Part shown: positions 52,532-61,707 of the stretch, one piece after another
Numbering within the stretch: the stretch's first letter is position 1
Layout of the letters: each line of letters opens with the position of its first letter
From: Phycisphaerales bacterium
GTDB taxonomy: Bacteria; Planctomycetota; Phycisphaerae; Phycisphaerales; SM1A02
Length of the DNA: 64,000 bases
Assembly (NCBI GenBank): GCA_022446795.1
Contig: JAKVBX010000017.1
Coordinates: 1 to 64,000 of the forward strand
Reading direction: 5' to 3'
Position numbers and translations under genes: made by a program
Notes under the pieces: generated by a model
Told to the model about the DNA's origin: nothing
What the model saw: only the letters and a program-made list of their open reading frames with translations
Databases searched by the model: none

Positions 52532-53656
52532 TCACGCCATGACGGCGATGAGCGTCGCAACGGTGGCCACCAGGAGCCCGCAGATCACGCCAGCGGCCAG
52601 GCTGGCCCGGGGGTGTCGTCGGACGAAGTCGCGGACATCCTCCAGGAGAGGAGCCGTGACGGATTCCTCCGGGGCCTCCTCCAGTTGTCGCAGGTCCGCG
52701 AGCATGGCGTCGGCTGATCCGTACCGGGTGTCCGGGTCATGGGCATGAGCTCGGCCGATGATATGCCGGAGTTGACTGGTGATTCGGTCGTCCCGGTCCA
52801 GGTCATCACGGAACAACCACTCCATCATGCCACCAAGGGCGAAGATATCGATGCGCACATCCAGGCGAGACCAGGGCGTGTCGACCAACTCCGGGGCCCG
52901 ACAGGAAAGGCCGTCTGGCGGTGGCACGACGTGCGTCCTTAGCAGCCGGGGCAGTCCCATGGCCCAGATCATCGGCCGGCCCACGTCGTCGACCAGGACG
53001 CGGCCCGGGTGAAGATCACCGTCGAGGATGCCACGACCATGTCCGAAGGCGGTGGCCTCGACCAGCCGGACAGCGAGCTTGACCCGGGAGGTCACCGTCG
53101 GTGTTCGCTCGGCGATCCAGGTCGACAGGTCCTGGTGATCCGTCGCGGTGGTCACGACAAAGGCTCTTGGTCCGGTTCCAAGGATGGCGGTTCCCATTTC
53201 CAGGAGGCTCAGGAGCCCGGGGTGTTCCAACCGGGTGATCGTCTCCGCTTCGACACGAATCCGGCGAACGTCATTGTTGTCCAGCTCCGGCCCGAGCACT
53301 TCCAGGACGACACGCTCACGTGAGCCTTCCGCCTCGGCCAGGAATCGATCGCCGCTGGGCGTCTCCAGGCGTTCCAGCAGCCGGAAGTTCCCAAGCAGGT
53401 CGCCCGCGCCGGGAGCGGCGATTCCACCCTCCTCCGGCTCGCCGGCGGTCAGGGTGTGAGATGGGTCCGTGGAGGAGAGCGCCTGCTCCGTCGAGCCGTA
53501 CTGTTCCAGCAGCAGATCGACCTCTCGTCGCAGGTCCAGGTCCTCGCCACAGGAATCCTCCAGGAAGGACTCCCGGTCATCGACGGGGAGATCGAGCGCT
53601 TCACTGAAGATGCGGTCGGCTTGTTGCTGGGTGTCCTGCTTCACGATCATGTCCAT
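52532..53656 (-). CDS. Membrane-anchored pseudokinase (Ser/Thr kinase-like)
   Basis: The 374-residue protein opens with the planctomycete kinase N-terminal region (DRIFSEALDLPVDDRESFLEDSCGEDLDLRREVDLLLEQY). A kinase-like fold (about 90-325) follows, then one membrane helix at the end (about 350-372). Catalytic residues are lost: the VAIK lysine is E119 (VVLEVL), the HRDLKPxN loop is DGDLHPGR (212-219), so only D214 remains, and DFG is AMG (232-234). Structural motifs are kept, namely APE (254-256) and D270. It should not phosphorylate in the usual way and is more likely a scaffold or sensor. The start at 53656 has a weak ribosome site. Confidence 0.8.
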   Translation of the reverse strand: MDMIVKQDTQQQADRIFSEALDLPVDDRESFLEDSCGEDLDLRREVDLLLEQYGSTEQALSSTDPSHTLTAGEPEEGGIAAPGAGDLLGNFRLLERLETPSGDRFLAEAEGSRERVVLEVLGPELDNNDVRRIRVEAETITRLEHPGLLSLLEMGTAILGTGPRAFVVTTATDHQDLSTWIAERTPTVTSRVKLAVRLVEATAFGHGRGILDGDLHPGRVLVDDVGRPMIWAMGLPRLLRTHVVPPPDGLSCRAPELVDTPWSRLDVRIDIFALGGMMEWLFRDDLDRDDRITSQLRHIIGRAHAHDPDTRYGSADAMLADLRQLEEAPEESVTAPLLEDVRDFVRRHPRASLAAGVICGLLVATVATLIAVMA

Positions 53657-53780
53657 CTGAACTCAACGGGCTTGGGCCATCACGGCCTGGAGGCGCCAAC
53701 ACGACTAGGGTACCACGCGGGGACGGGGCGCCTCTCCAGCAGTGGAGCGGAGCCGGTCGCCACCGTTGGTTTTCAGTGCC

Positions 53781-54725
53781 TTACCGCGTTCTCAGGTAGA
53801 TGGAAGACGGGAAGTGCCCCTCCGGATGGGCGAATGGCTTCACGTGGTCCTCGTGCAGTCCGTTGTTGGCTGGTTGCGGCGTGAACTCGGGGAAGACCTG
53901 CTTGAGCATGTCGGGGCGTTCGTAGAACAGGTGACTCAGGCAGAACACGATGCCGACATGGTCGTTCTGGGTGAGGTACGCGCGCAGCAGGGAGGTCTCC
54001 GACCAGTGGAGCATCGTCTTCAAGACGCTCCGGCCGTAGTCGTAGGGAAGCGTGATGTCATGGACGTGGATGTACACGCCCGGCTTGATCCGAGGCAGGA
54101 CTTCCAGAAAGAGGTGGTTCACGTCACTTCCCGGCTTGACCGTATGCGAGGAATCGATGAACAGCAGGTCACCCTCTTCCAGTTCTTCGAAGGTGGCGGT
54201 ATCGACCGTCTGGACCTTCTGCGGAATCAGGCGGATGTCCTTGGAATCGCGCAGCCAACTGGAGGGGAAGGGCTCGACACAGGTCATCTCCGCAGCCGGT
54301 CCGCCATCCTTCTCGTTCAGGGCCAGGGCCGTCAACATGCAGTGCGTCGAGACGCCGCTGCCGACTTCGATGATCCGCCTGGGCTTGACGCTTCGCACGA
54401 CACCGTGGATCGCCTGGGCCTCGATGTACCCGTATCCCGGGCCATACTGGTTGGCGACTCCGTGCAGGAAGGCGGTGTTGCCCCGGTACTCGCTTTCGAA
54501 GGGGGCGACCATGTCCTGGAGGTTCCGGGCCTGCTCATCAAGGTCGACGTGGATACCCGGGAGGTCCGAGGCGTATCGCCACTCGTCCTGGGTGCGACGG
54601 AGATCATCGATGTCCGGCTGTGACGAGTAGAAGTGCCGGGGCGTGATGTGAATGCCCAGTTTGCTGCCGAAACGCGACAGGCGAAACAGGCCACGCTTCA
54701 TGGCGGTTTTGGCTGACCTCTTCAT
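53781..54725 (-). CDS. Class I SAM-dependent methyltransferase
   Basis: The 314-residue protein starts at the ATG at 54725 (MKRSAKTAMKRGL). The SAM-binding motif I is RIIEVGSGVSTHCMLTAL. Later blocks are MTCVEPFPSSWLRDS, GDLLFIDSSHTVKPGSDVNHLFLEVLPRI and YIHVHDITLPYDYG, typical of the Methyltransf_24 class that acts on sugars or other small hydroxyl compounds. The substrate cannot be told. It is preceded by the YceI gene 89 bases upstream in the same direction. Confidence 0.85.
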   Translation of the reverse strand: MKRSAKTAMKRGLFRLSRFGSKLGIHITPRHFYSSQPDIDDLRRTQDEWRYASDLPGIHVDLDEQARNLQDMVAPFESEYRGNTAFLHGVANQYGPGYGYIEAQAIHGVVRSVKPRRIIEVGSGVSTHCMLTALALNEKDGGPAAEMTCVEPFPSSWLRDSKDIRLIPQKVQTVDTATFEELEEGDLLFIDSSHTVKPGSDVNHLFLEVLPRIKPGVYIHVHDITLPYDYGRSVLKTMLHWSETSLLRAYLTQNDHVGIVFCLSHLFYERPDMLKQVFPEFTPQPANNGLHEDHVKPFAHPEGHFPSSIYLRTR

Positions 54726-54814
54726 GTGATCTCGGTCTCCTGTCAGGTTCGTGAGCAACTCGGGCCGCGGCGCCGGAGCGGAGCGTATCAGCAATCGAGC
54801 AGGGCGTCCCGGGG

Positions 54815-55456
54815 CTACTGGCGGATCGTCTCCAGGGCGACGATGACCCGGACGTCATCACCGAGTGAGCCTTTCTCGACGCCATAGGTCATCCCATGCG
54901 CACTTCGCTTGATGGCGAACTCCGCTTCGAAGCCTGCACGCATGCCTCGACGCGTGTCGGCTACCCCGATCCGTTCCAACTTGACCACGATGGGCTTCGT
55001 CTGTCCCAGCAGCGTGAGGTCGCCCTTCATGACCCAACGGTTCTCGCCGTCGGGCGTGCAGCCGGTGCTCTTGAACGTCATGTTCGGAAACTCAGGTTCA
55101 TTGAAGAAGTCCGGGCTGCGGAGGTGGGCGTTGAGGTTGTCATTGCCCGAGTCGACACTGGCAATCGGGATCGTGATGTCGAACTCCGGGCAGGCCTCGC
55201 CGGTGTGATCCCAGGTGATTTTCCCGCTGGGTTCATTGAACCGTCCCCAGAACGCGCCGGCGCCCATGTGGGTAATGCGGAACAGGGCCATGCTGTGAAC
55301 CGGGTCGACGGTCCAGGTGGAGGGGCCGTCGGCGGGCGCGGGAGTCGGGCTGTCATCCTGTCGATTCAAGCCGCCAGCGACAAGGGCCATGGCGACGAGG
55401 GCAGCAGGAACCAGGAGGGCGGCCAGTTTCTTCGAGTGGAATGTGTGACGCATCAT
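54815..55456 (-). CDS. YceI-family lipid-binding periplasmic protein
   Basis: The 213-residue protein has an N-terminal membrane anchor or signal (about 10-30) and then the YceI domain (about 45-213). The domain has STWTVDPVHSMALFRITHMGAGAFWGRF, SVDSGNDNLNAHLRSPDFFN, FPNMTFKS and GDLTLLGQTKPIVVKLER. YceI proteins are lipocalin-like barrels that bind polyisoprenoids or other long lipids. The start codon overlaps the stop of the tricorn-like gene in an ATGA arrangement, so translation is coupled. Confidence 0.9.
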   Translation of the reverse strand: MMRHTFHSKKLAALLVPAALVAMALVAGGLNRQDDSPTPAPADGPSTWTVDPVHSMALFRITHMGAGAFWGRFNEPSGKITWDHTGEACPEFDITIPIASVDSGNDNLNAHLRSPDFFNEPEFPNMTFKSTGCTPDGENRWVMKGDLTLLGQTKPIVVKLERIGVADTRRGMRAGFEAEFAIKRSAHGMTYGVEKGSLGDDVRVIVALETIRQ

Positions 55457-58400
55457 CGATCCTCTTGTGGAATGCCCATGCCGCGGCGATCCGGTGAGGC
55501 CGGGCGGCGTGGTTTGGTGGGGGGGGTCTGTTCAAGGGCAGCGAGCATCTCCTCGATCGCTCGCTGGAGTTGCGGGTCCGTGCCCGCCATCATGATCTCG
55601 GGGTGCGCGACGACCTCGATGTCCGGGTCGACACCATGTCCTTCCACACCCCAGGTGCCATCGGTTTCGTAGAAGCCAAAGGTCGGAACGGCGACGCGGC
55701 CGCCATCCACCAGTCTCGGGTTGCCGGAAATGCCGACCAGTCCACCCCAGGTGCGCTCGCCGATGATCGGTCCCAGTTCCGCTCGACGGAACAGCCAGGG
55801 GAACATGTCACCACCGGAGCCGGCCAGGCCGTTGATGAGCATGCACTTGGGGCCCTGGTGTGATGGATCAGGGGTCTTCCAGTCGCGACCATCTCGCACG
55901 GCCCAGTAGTTGCTCACGGGCCGATCGAGAAGTTCGATGAACCGCCATGGAATCTGTCCGCCGCCATTGAATCGCTCATCAATGATGAGCGCGTCACGGC
56001 CGGCTTGCCCGAAGAACTGTCGGAACAGTTCGTTCTGGCCGTTCACGCCGGTATCTGGAACATAGACGTACCCGACTCGTCCATCGGTGGCCTCCTCCAC
56101 GATCAGGCGATTGGCTTCCACCCAGGCGCGGTATCGCAGGTACGCATCGTCGTACGCCGGCTCGACGACCACGTCCCGAGCCCGATCGTCCCAGGTGGGA
56201 AACGCGCTGACCGTCAGCGTCGTGGGTTGGCCCGCGGTGCCCATCAAGGCGGCGTAGGGGTCGAGGTCGACATCGACGGTGTTCCCGTTGACCGCCAGAA
56301 GGTAGTCACCCTCGTGAACGTCGATCCCGGGTTCACCCAGGGGGCCACGGGCATCGGTATCCCATGGCGCACCGTGGTGAATGGTGGCCAGGCGGTAGTG
56401 TCCGTCAGCGATCTCGAAGTCCACACCAAGCACGCCCACGGGTTCGTACTTCTCCTCTTCGCCGTCTCCACCCCAGCGGTAGGCGTGTCCCACGTTCAAT
56501 TCCGCGATCATCTCGCCGATGACGTAGTTGACATCCTCGCGGGTGGCGCAGTCAGCGAGCATGGGTCGGTACTGCTCCCGGATGGCGATCCAGTCGACGC
56601 CATGCATGTTCTCAAGATAGAAATAGTCGCGGAAGATCCGCCAGACATCGTCGAACATCTGGTTCCACTCCTCGCGGGGATCGATGACCACGACCATGCC
56701 CTCGGTGGGAACGGGGGCGGGGTCGGTTCCTTCCGCGAGGGAGGCCGTCGACAGTGTCCAGTCAGACATCAGCAGCATCGTGTCGCCATCGGGCGAGAGG
56801 CTGAAGCCGTCAGCGGCGAACAGGGGTTCCGGTTCGGCGTCCCGATCATGTGTATCGATCGCATGAATCATGCCTTCGTTGTCGTTCATGAAGAGGAGAC
56901 GACCGTCGCCAGCGATCGCCAGTTGCGAGTACTCGCCCGGCATGACCGGGAGCGGCATGACCCGCGATTCGAAGTCCTTCACATCGATCTCGATCGTCGC
57001 CGGGAGGCGTTCCAATTCGATGATGGTCCCATCGACTTCGCTGGTGAGCATGTCCTCGGCCAGGGCGAGGGTGAGATTTTCCTCATCCCATGCAATCGTG
57101 AGTTCCCCGGTGTCTTCATCCAGGACGGCGGTGACGTCTCGACCGGTGTCACCCTCCCCGGTGAACCAGGATCCGACGAGCGCACCGTCGTCATTCCGTT
57201 GCAGTTCCAGGCTGGCGTCCTGCTCGACCTCGTCGGTCATGATGACGCCGAACCAGTCGCCGGCAATCGGATCACCGTCGTCCTCGTCGAGTTCTTCCTC
57301 GTCCCAGCGTTCCTCGTCTACTTCCGGGATCCAGGGTGACTCCACGTCGTTTCGCAGTGGAGCCATGAACAGGCCCTGTGCGTCGATGTAGGCGAAGGTG
57401 TCGTCGATGCTCGAGTACACCGGGCTGAAGGTGCGGTTGCTTGAGAAGTACAGGAAGTCCCCGTCGCGGTCGAAGACGGGATCATTGTCATTGAACATGC
57501 CACTGGTGAGGCGATGAGGTGTTCCGGTCTCGGTGTCATACACCCAGATCGAGCCGTGAAGGGTGTCATCCTCGTGGCGGCGATAGGTCAGCCACCGTCC
57601 GTCATGGGACCAGGCCACGCCACCGGATTCAGCGATGGGATCCTGGTAGATCGGTGTCGTGCCCTGGTCGATCTCATGGAGAAAGACCGTGCCGGTCTTG
57701 TCCGAGAACACGAAGCGGTCGGACCCGGGGCTCCACGCCAGTGATCGCTTGAAGGGACCGCCAGCGGTCGTGATCTGCCGGGCCGGCTCGCGGCCATCCG
57801 ACTGTTGAAGCCACAACTCGTACTCACCGGAGCGGTCGGTGAAAAAAGCGATCCATCGACCGTCCGGGCTCCATGACGGATCACGTTCCGCGGCGTCGTT
57901 GCTCTGCGTGAGGTTGCGTGGCGCACCGTTTTCCGCGGGGAGTGACCAGACATCACCGCGGGCTTCCACGGCGATGCGTCGGCCACTCGGAGACAGGGAG
58001 GCGGCCCCGAGGTCACCGGAGACATCGACTCTCCGCGGTCGGATCGTCGGGCGGTCTCCCGGGATTTCGACGTCGACCACGTCAACGCCGCCGGTCGCCA
58101 GGTCCAGGAGACGAAGACCGGATCCCGTCTGCATGATGATCTCACCCCGACCATCCGGGCCCGGGCCCATGGCGGGCCAGTGCACGTCGACGTCGGTGAA
58201 GGTCGTCACCTGTGATCGTTCATCCGTCGCGGGATCCAACTGCCAGATGTTCATCCGATGAGCGGGTCCGGCATCACTGACGTAGTACAAGGTGTCCCCA
58301 TGCCACATCGGGTGTGAGTCCGTCCCCTCCCAATCGGTGATCTGCCGAGCAGCGCCCGTCTGCAGGTCGACCAGCCACAGGTCGGTCGCCATGCCGCCGC

Positions 58401-58953
58401 GGTATCGTTTCCATGTCCGGCCATCCCGCGACCAGGGGGTGTAGGCCAACCATCGTCCGTCAGGACTCACGCTGGCCCGGGCGCCGTACGGCACGGGGAT
58501 CGGCGTGGGGAGTCCGCCCTCGGCGGATGTCGTGAAGAGTCGTGGCAGGCGGGCCGTGCCCTGGTAGTCCCAGGCGCTGAAGATCAGTTCTCCATCGGGG
58601 GCCCAGTCCAGGAGGATTTCCGACTCCGGGTGGTACGTGACCCGCTGGGGGAGTCCGCCGGTAGCGGGCAGGACGTACAGGTCGGTATTGCCGTCGTAGT
58701 TGCCCGTGAAGGCGATCTGGGTCCCATCCGGGCTGAACCGGGGCATGGTCTCGGTGCCAGCGGGGCTGGAAAGGGGTTGAGCAAGACCGCCTCCGCGTGG
58801 AACCGTCCAAAGATCATTGGCGTATGAAAAGACAACGCGATCCCCAGAGACATCCGGGTATCGCAGCATTGTTCCGTGGGGGCGGGTCTGTGCCAAAGCC
58901 ACGGAAGCAGTGGCTGCGGTGGCTACCAGGGGCAGGATTATCCGGAAGGTCAT
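55453..58953 (-). CDS. Tricorn-like protease (S41 family)
   Basis: This 1166-residue exported protein has a signal peptide (ending VALAQ). Two beta-propeller regions (about 25-390 and 390-760) carry TolB/tricorn-type repeats such as PRFSPDGTQIAFTGNYDG and DPSWSPDGRWIAFFTDRSG, with an acidic insert (about 545-570). A C1 region follows with H784 in NMHGVDW, then a PDZ domain (about 860-935) and the S41 catalytic core (about 985-1130) with S1046 in NGLAGSGGDMF. H784 and S1046 match the tricorn catalytic pair. The protein should degrade peptides in the periplasm. Its length fits bacterial tricorn homologues. Confidence 0.9.
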   Translation of the reverse strand: MTFRIILPLVATAATASVALAQTRPHGTMLRYPDVSGDRVVFSYANDLWTVPRGGGLAQPLSSPAGTETMPRFSPDGTQIAFTGNYDGNTDLYVLPATGGLPQRVTYHPESEILLDWAPDGELIFSAWDYQGTARLPRLFTTSAEGGLPTPIPVPYGARASVSPDGRWLAYTPWSRDGRTWKRYRGGMATDLWLVDLQTGAARQITDWEGTDSHPMWHGDTLYYVSDAGPAHRMNIWQLDPATDERSQVTTFTDVDVHWPAMGPGPDGRGEIIMQTGSGLRLLDLATGGVDVVDVEIPGDRPTIRPRRVDVSGDLGAASLSPSGRRIAVEARGDVWSLPAENGAPRNLTQSNDAAERDPSWSPDGRWIAFFTDRSGEYELWLQQSDGREPARQITTAGGPFKRSLAWSPGSDRFVFSDKTGTVFLHEIDQGTTPIYQDPIAESGGVAWSHDGRWLTYRRHEDDTLHGSIWVYDTETGTPHRLTSGMFNDNDPVFDRDGDFLYFSSNRTFSPVYSSIDDTFAYIDAQGLFMAPLRNDVESPWIPEVDEERWDEEELDEDDGDPIAGDWFGVIMTDEVEQDASLELQRNDDGALVGSWFTGEGDTGRDVTAVLDEDTGELTIAWDEENLTLALAEDMLTSEVDGTIIELERLPATIEIDVKDFESRVMPLPVMPGEYSQLAIAGDGRLLFMNDNEGMIHAIDTHDRDAEPEPLFAADGFSLSPDGDTMLLMSDWTLSTASLAEGTDPAPVPTEGMVVVIDPREEWNQMFDDVWRIFRDYFYLENMHGVDWIAIREQYRPMLADCATREDVNYVIGEMIAELNVGHAYRWGGDGEEEKYEPVGVLGVDFEIADGHYRLATIHHGAPWDTDARGPLGEPGIDVHEGDYLLAVNGNTVDVDLDPYAALMGTAGQPTTLTVSAFPTWDDRARDVVVEPAYDDAYLRYRAWVEANRLIVEEATDGRVGYVYVPDTGVNGQNELFRQFFGQAGRDALIIDERFNGGGQIPWRFIELLDRPVSNYWAVRDGRDWKTPDPSHQGPKCMLINGLAGSGGDMFPWLFRRAELGPIIGERTWGGLVGISGNPRLVDGGRVAVPTFGFYETDGTWGVEGHGVDPDIEVVAHPEIMMAGTDPQLQRAIEEMLAALEQTPPTKPRRPASPDRRGMGIPQEDR

Positions 58954-59250
58954 ATGGGACTCTCTTCTCGTTCAGGCAGTTCTTCAACAACCCTCGTTTC
59001 CGGGGCGTTGTCGTGGTTTTTGGCCGAACAGGGAGTGTACGCGGGGGGTATGAACAACGTGGAGCCCGCCGTTGGCGGGCCGGTTGTGCCATCTGGCGGG
59101 ATTGAATGCCCATTCAGGCGATTGTCCCGGGACTTTGCCGCCAAGTTTCCAATCGAGTGCCCACCTTTGATGTCGGGAGTGGCATAATTTCCGCTCTCCC
59201 CAGAACTCCCCAACCCCTGAATCTCGTTTTCAACTCCCCAAGACTCGACA

Positions 59251-60321
59251 ATGAAACGACTGACCACCATGTTCGCCGTGGCGATTGCGCTTGCGGCCAG
59301 CCCGTCTTGGGCCCGTGAAATCCGGGTTCCGGAGGCGACGCAGAGCATCCAGGTCGCAGTGGACCAGGCGGTTCCAGGCGACGTGATCAGTGTCGGTCCG
59401 GGATGGTGGAATGAAGCGATCGATCTGAAGGGCAAGGCCATCACGCTGAAGTCGAGGGCCGGGGCCAAGACCACGATCCTGGATGGAACCGGCTTGAGCA
59501 ACAGCGTTCTCCGCTGCGTCACGGCCGAGACGGAGAAGACCATCATCGATGGCTTCACCATCACCCATGGGAGCGGTCATGAGGATCTCTACGGCAGTTC
59601 CTCTGCCGTTGGTGGCGGCCTGCTCATCCTGGGGGCCAGCCCGACGATCCGGAACTGTGTCTTCCAGAAGAACGACGTCAACTACAACGGCGGCGCGGTC
59701 TACCTGGCCCGCGGGGCTGCTGGTCGATTCGATTCATGCACGTTCCTGGACAACGCCGCCGAGAAGGGTGGCGGGGTCTACAGCGTCCAGAGCAAGCCGG
59801 TCTTCACCAAGTGCCGGTTCAAGACGAACGACGGGCGATACAGCGGCGGCGCGATGTACAACGCCGATGGCAGCCTCTCGGTGTTCGAAGGTTGTCACTT
59901 CGAACGCAACCGTGCCGGCTACTACGGTGGTGGCATCTACGAGTATGCCGGAACCAGCACCTTGAAGGGCTGCATCTTTGATCGCAACCGGGCGACCTAC
60001 AAGGGTGGCGGGGTCTACAACGGATACCGCGGCAAGAGCGCCGTGACGAATTGCAAGTTCCTCACGATCTACGACGACGTGTCCGGTGGCGACGCACCAA
60101 CTTCGACGGCCATCGCGCCCAACGGTGCCTGCCTCCTGGATGACGGCGCGTGCCTCTTCGTCTCCCGGCAGTCCTGCGAGGATGCCTCCGGGGCATACCA
60201 GGGTGACGGCAAGACCTGTGCCGACGTCGCCTCGAAGACGGCGGCTCGGTCCAGTGATCTCAACAGTGATGGCCGCGTCGATGACCGTGACGCGATGATG
60301 CTGCTGCTGCTCTGGCGTTAG
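59251..60321 (+). CDS. Secreted beta-helix protein with a single dockerin-like loop
   Basis: The 356-residue protein has a signal peptide (ASPSWA) and the family entry ATQSIQVAVDQAVPGDVISV. About eight beta-helix coils follow (GGAVYLARGAAGRFDSCTF and similar). A lysine/serine-rich stretch leads to one calcium loop, DLNSDGRVDDRDAMMLLL; the second loop usual in this family is missing. A CATAAT element at 59183-59188 could be the -10 site, with no clear -35. The stop overlaps the stop of the convergent eboF gene. Confidence 0.83.
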   Translation: MKRLTTMFAVAIALAASPSWAREIRVPEATQSIQVAVDQAVPGDVISVGPGWWNEAIDLKGKAITLKSRAGAKTTILDGTGLSNSVLRCVTAETEKTIIDGFTITHGSGHEDLYGSSSAVGGGLLILGASPTIRNCVFQKNDVNYNGGAVYLARGAAGRFDSCTFLDNAAEKGGGVYSVQSKPVFTKCRFKTNDGRYSGGAMYNADGSLSVFEGCHFERNRAGYYGGGIYEYAGTSTLKGCIFDRNRATYKGGGVYNGYRGKSAVTNCKFLTIYDDVSGGDAPTSTAIAPNGACLLDDGACLFVSRQSCEDASGAYQGDGKTCADVASKTAARSSDLNSDGRVDDRDAMMLLLLWR

Positions 60322-61706
60322 CCGGTCGATCCAAAGAGCGAGTCAAGAACGAGGTCCCGCACTGCGGTGCAGGCGGTCCGCTCGGGCAGGTCCTTCGTGA
60401 CGCCCGGCAGGATGATGGTGCCGTCACCGCCGGCGGAGACTCGGCCGTGGGAGCCACCGATGCGACTGGTGTCCAGGGAGATGGCATCGAAGACCGTTCG
60501 TTGCCCCAGTTTCTTGGCCAGCAGCTTTGCCGCCAGTCGCGGCTTGCTGCCTGCCCAGCCCGGTGCCAGGAACAACTCGCGAGGGTCGTACCCGGGCTTG
60601 CGGTGAATATCCACGGTTCGCGCGAAGTCCGGTGCGCAAGAGTCATCAAGCCAGTAATCCCAGGTGAACCAGCGATCGTGTTCTGACAACAGGACGAGAT
60701 CGCCGCTGCGGGGATGGTCAAGGCCCGCCTGGCGGATGCCCTCCAGGTCCATGACCTCTGCAACACCATCGCAGTCAGCCAGCAGCCTCGTGACCTCGCC
60801 CATGGCGGCGGGATCCTGGACATAGACGTGTCCGACCTGGTGATCCGCGACAACGAAAGCCGTGCTGGAACCGGGATCGAGCAGTTCCAGACCACACTCC
60901 TCGCGGACCTGGAGCATGCCCGCCTCGCGCAGCACTCGATTGGGCGCGACGGCATCCCGGACGGGGACGATGCCATACTCGCTGACGATGATGACCTGGC
61001 GACCATCACGTTGAAGATGTTCAATGAGCGAGCCGGCGGTCTCGTCGATCTCCGCCAACGCGTGGTCGGCTCTCGAGTCCGCGGGGCCGTACCGCTGGAG
61101 GTCGTAGTCCAGGTGAGGCAGGTAGATCATCTGGAGATCGGGTTGGAACCGATCGTGCACGATGCGTGCGGCATCCGCAATCCACTTCGTCGACACGATG
61201 TTGGCCGTGGGCCCCCAGAAGTTGAACAGGGGAAAGCGGCCCAGCGAGGATTGCAGTTCATCCCGAAGTGCAGGAGGTGTGGTCCAGATGTCCGGGATCT
61301 TGCGTCCATCGACGGGATACATGGGTCGTGGCGTGATCGTGACATCCGTGGACGCGTGCATCGCGTACCACCAGAAGCAGTTGGCCGCGGTGAACCCGGG
61401 ATGGCGCCGGCGGGCGGTCTCCCAGACCTTCTCGGCCTGAACCAGGTGGTTGGACTGTTTCCAGAATCGAATCTCGGCCTGGTCACGTTCGTACCAGCCG
61501 TTGCCGACGATCCCGTGCTCGGCAGGTTGCACACCGGTCACCATGCTCGCCTGAACGCTGCAGGTGACCGCGGGCAGGACCGGGGCCAGTGGTCGCACCG
61601 TTCCCGACCTGGCCAGCGACTGGAGCCGCGGCATCCGTTCATCCAGCATCGACGGCGTCAGGCCGACGATGTTGACCAGGGCGACGGGTTGAATGGAGTC
61701 AGCCAT
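60318..61706 (-). CDS. eboF: Ebo-cluster nucleotide pyrophosphatase/phosphodiesterase
   Basis: The 462-residue protein belongs to the alkaline-phosphatase superfamily, type I phosphodiesterase branch. It has NIVGLTPSMLDERMPRL at the start, the nucleophile T48 in LPAVTCSVQASMVTG, and the metal-ligand segments LPHLDYDLQRYG, IIVSEYGIVPV and GGSHGRVS. No signal peptide is seen. In ebo (EDB) operons of other bacteria this enzyme accompanies a TatD-like hydrolase, a TIM-barrel protein and a UbiA-type prenyltransferase; the cluster is linked to moving metabolite precursors to the periplasm. The start is one base after the eboC stop, so the genes are coupled. Confidence 0.85.
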   Translation of the reverse strand: MADSIQPVALVNIVGLTPSMLDERMPRLQSLARSGTVRPLAPVLPAVTCSVQASMVTGVQPAEHGIVGNGWYERDQAEIRFWKQSNHLVQAEKVWETARRRHPGFTAANCFWWYAMHASTDVTITPRPMYPVDGRKIPDIWTTPPALRDELQSSLGRFPLFNFWGPTANIVSTKWIADAARIVHDRFQPDLQMIYLPHLDYDLQRYGPADSRADHALAEIDETAGSLIEHLQRDGRQVIIVSEYGIVPVRDAVAPNRVLREAGMLQVREECGLELLDPGSSTAFVVADHQVGHVYVQDPAAMGEVTRLLADCDGVAEVMDLEGIRQAGLDHPRSGDLVLLSEHDRWFTWDYWLDDSCAPDFARTVDIHRKPGYDPRELFLAPGWAGSKPRLAAKLLAKKLGQRTVFDAISLDTSRIGGSHGRVSAGGDGTIILPGVTKDLPERTACTAVRDLVLDSLFGSTG

Positions 61707-61707
61707 G

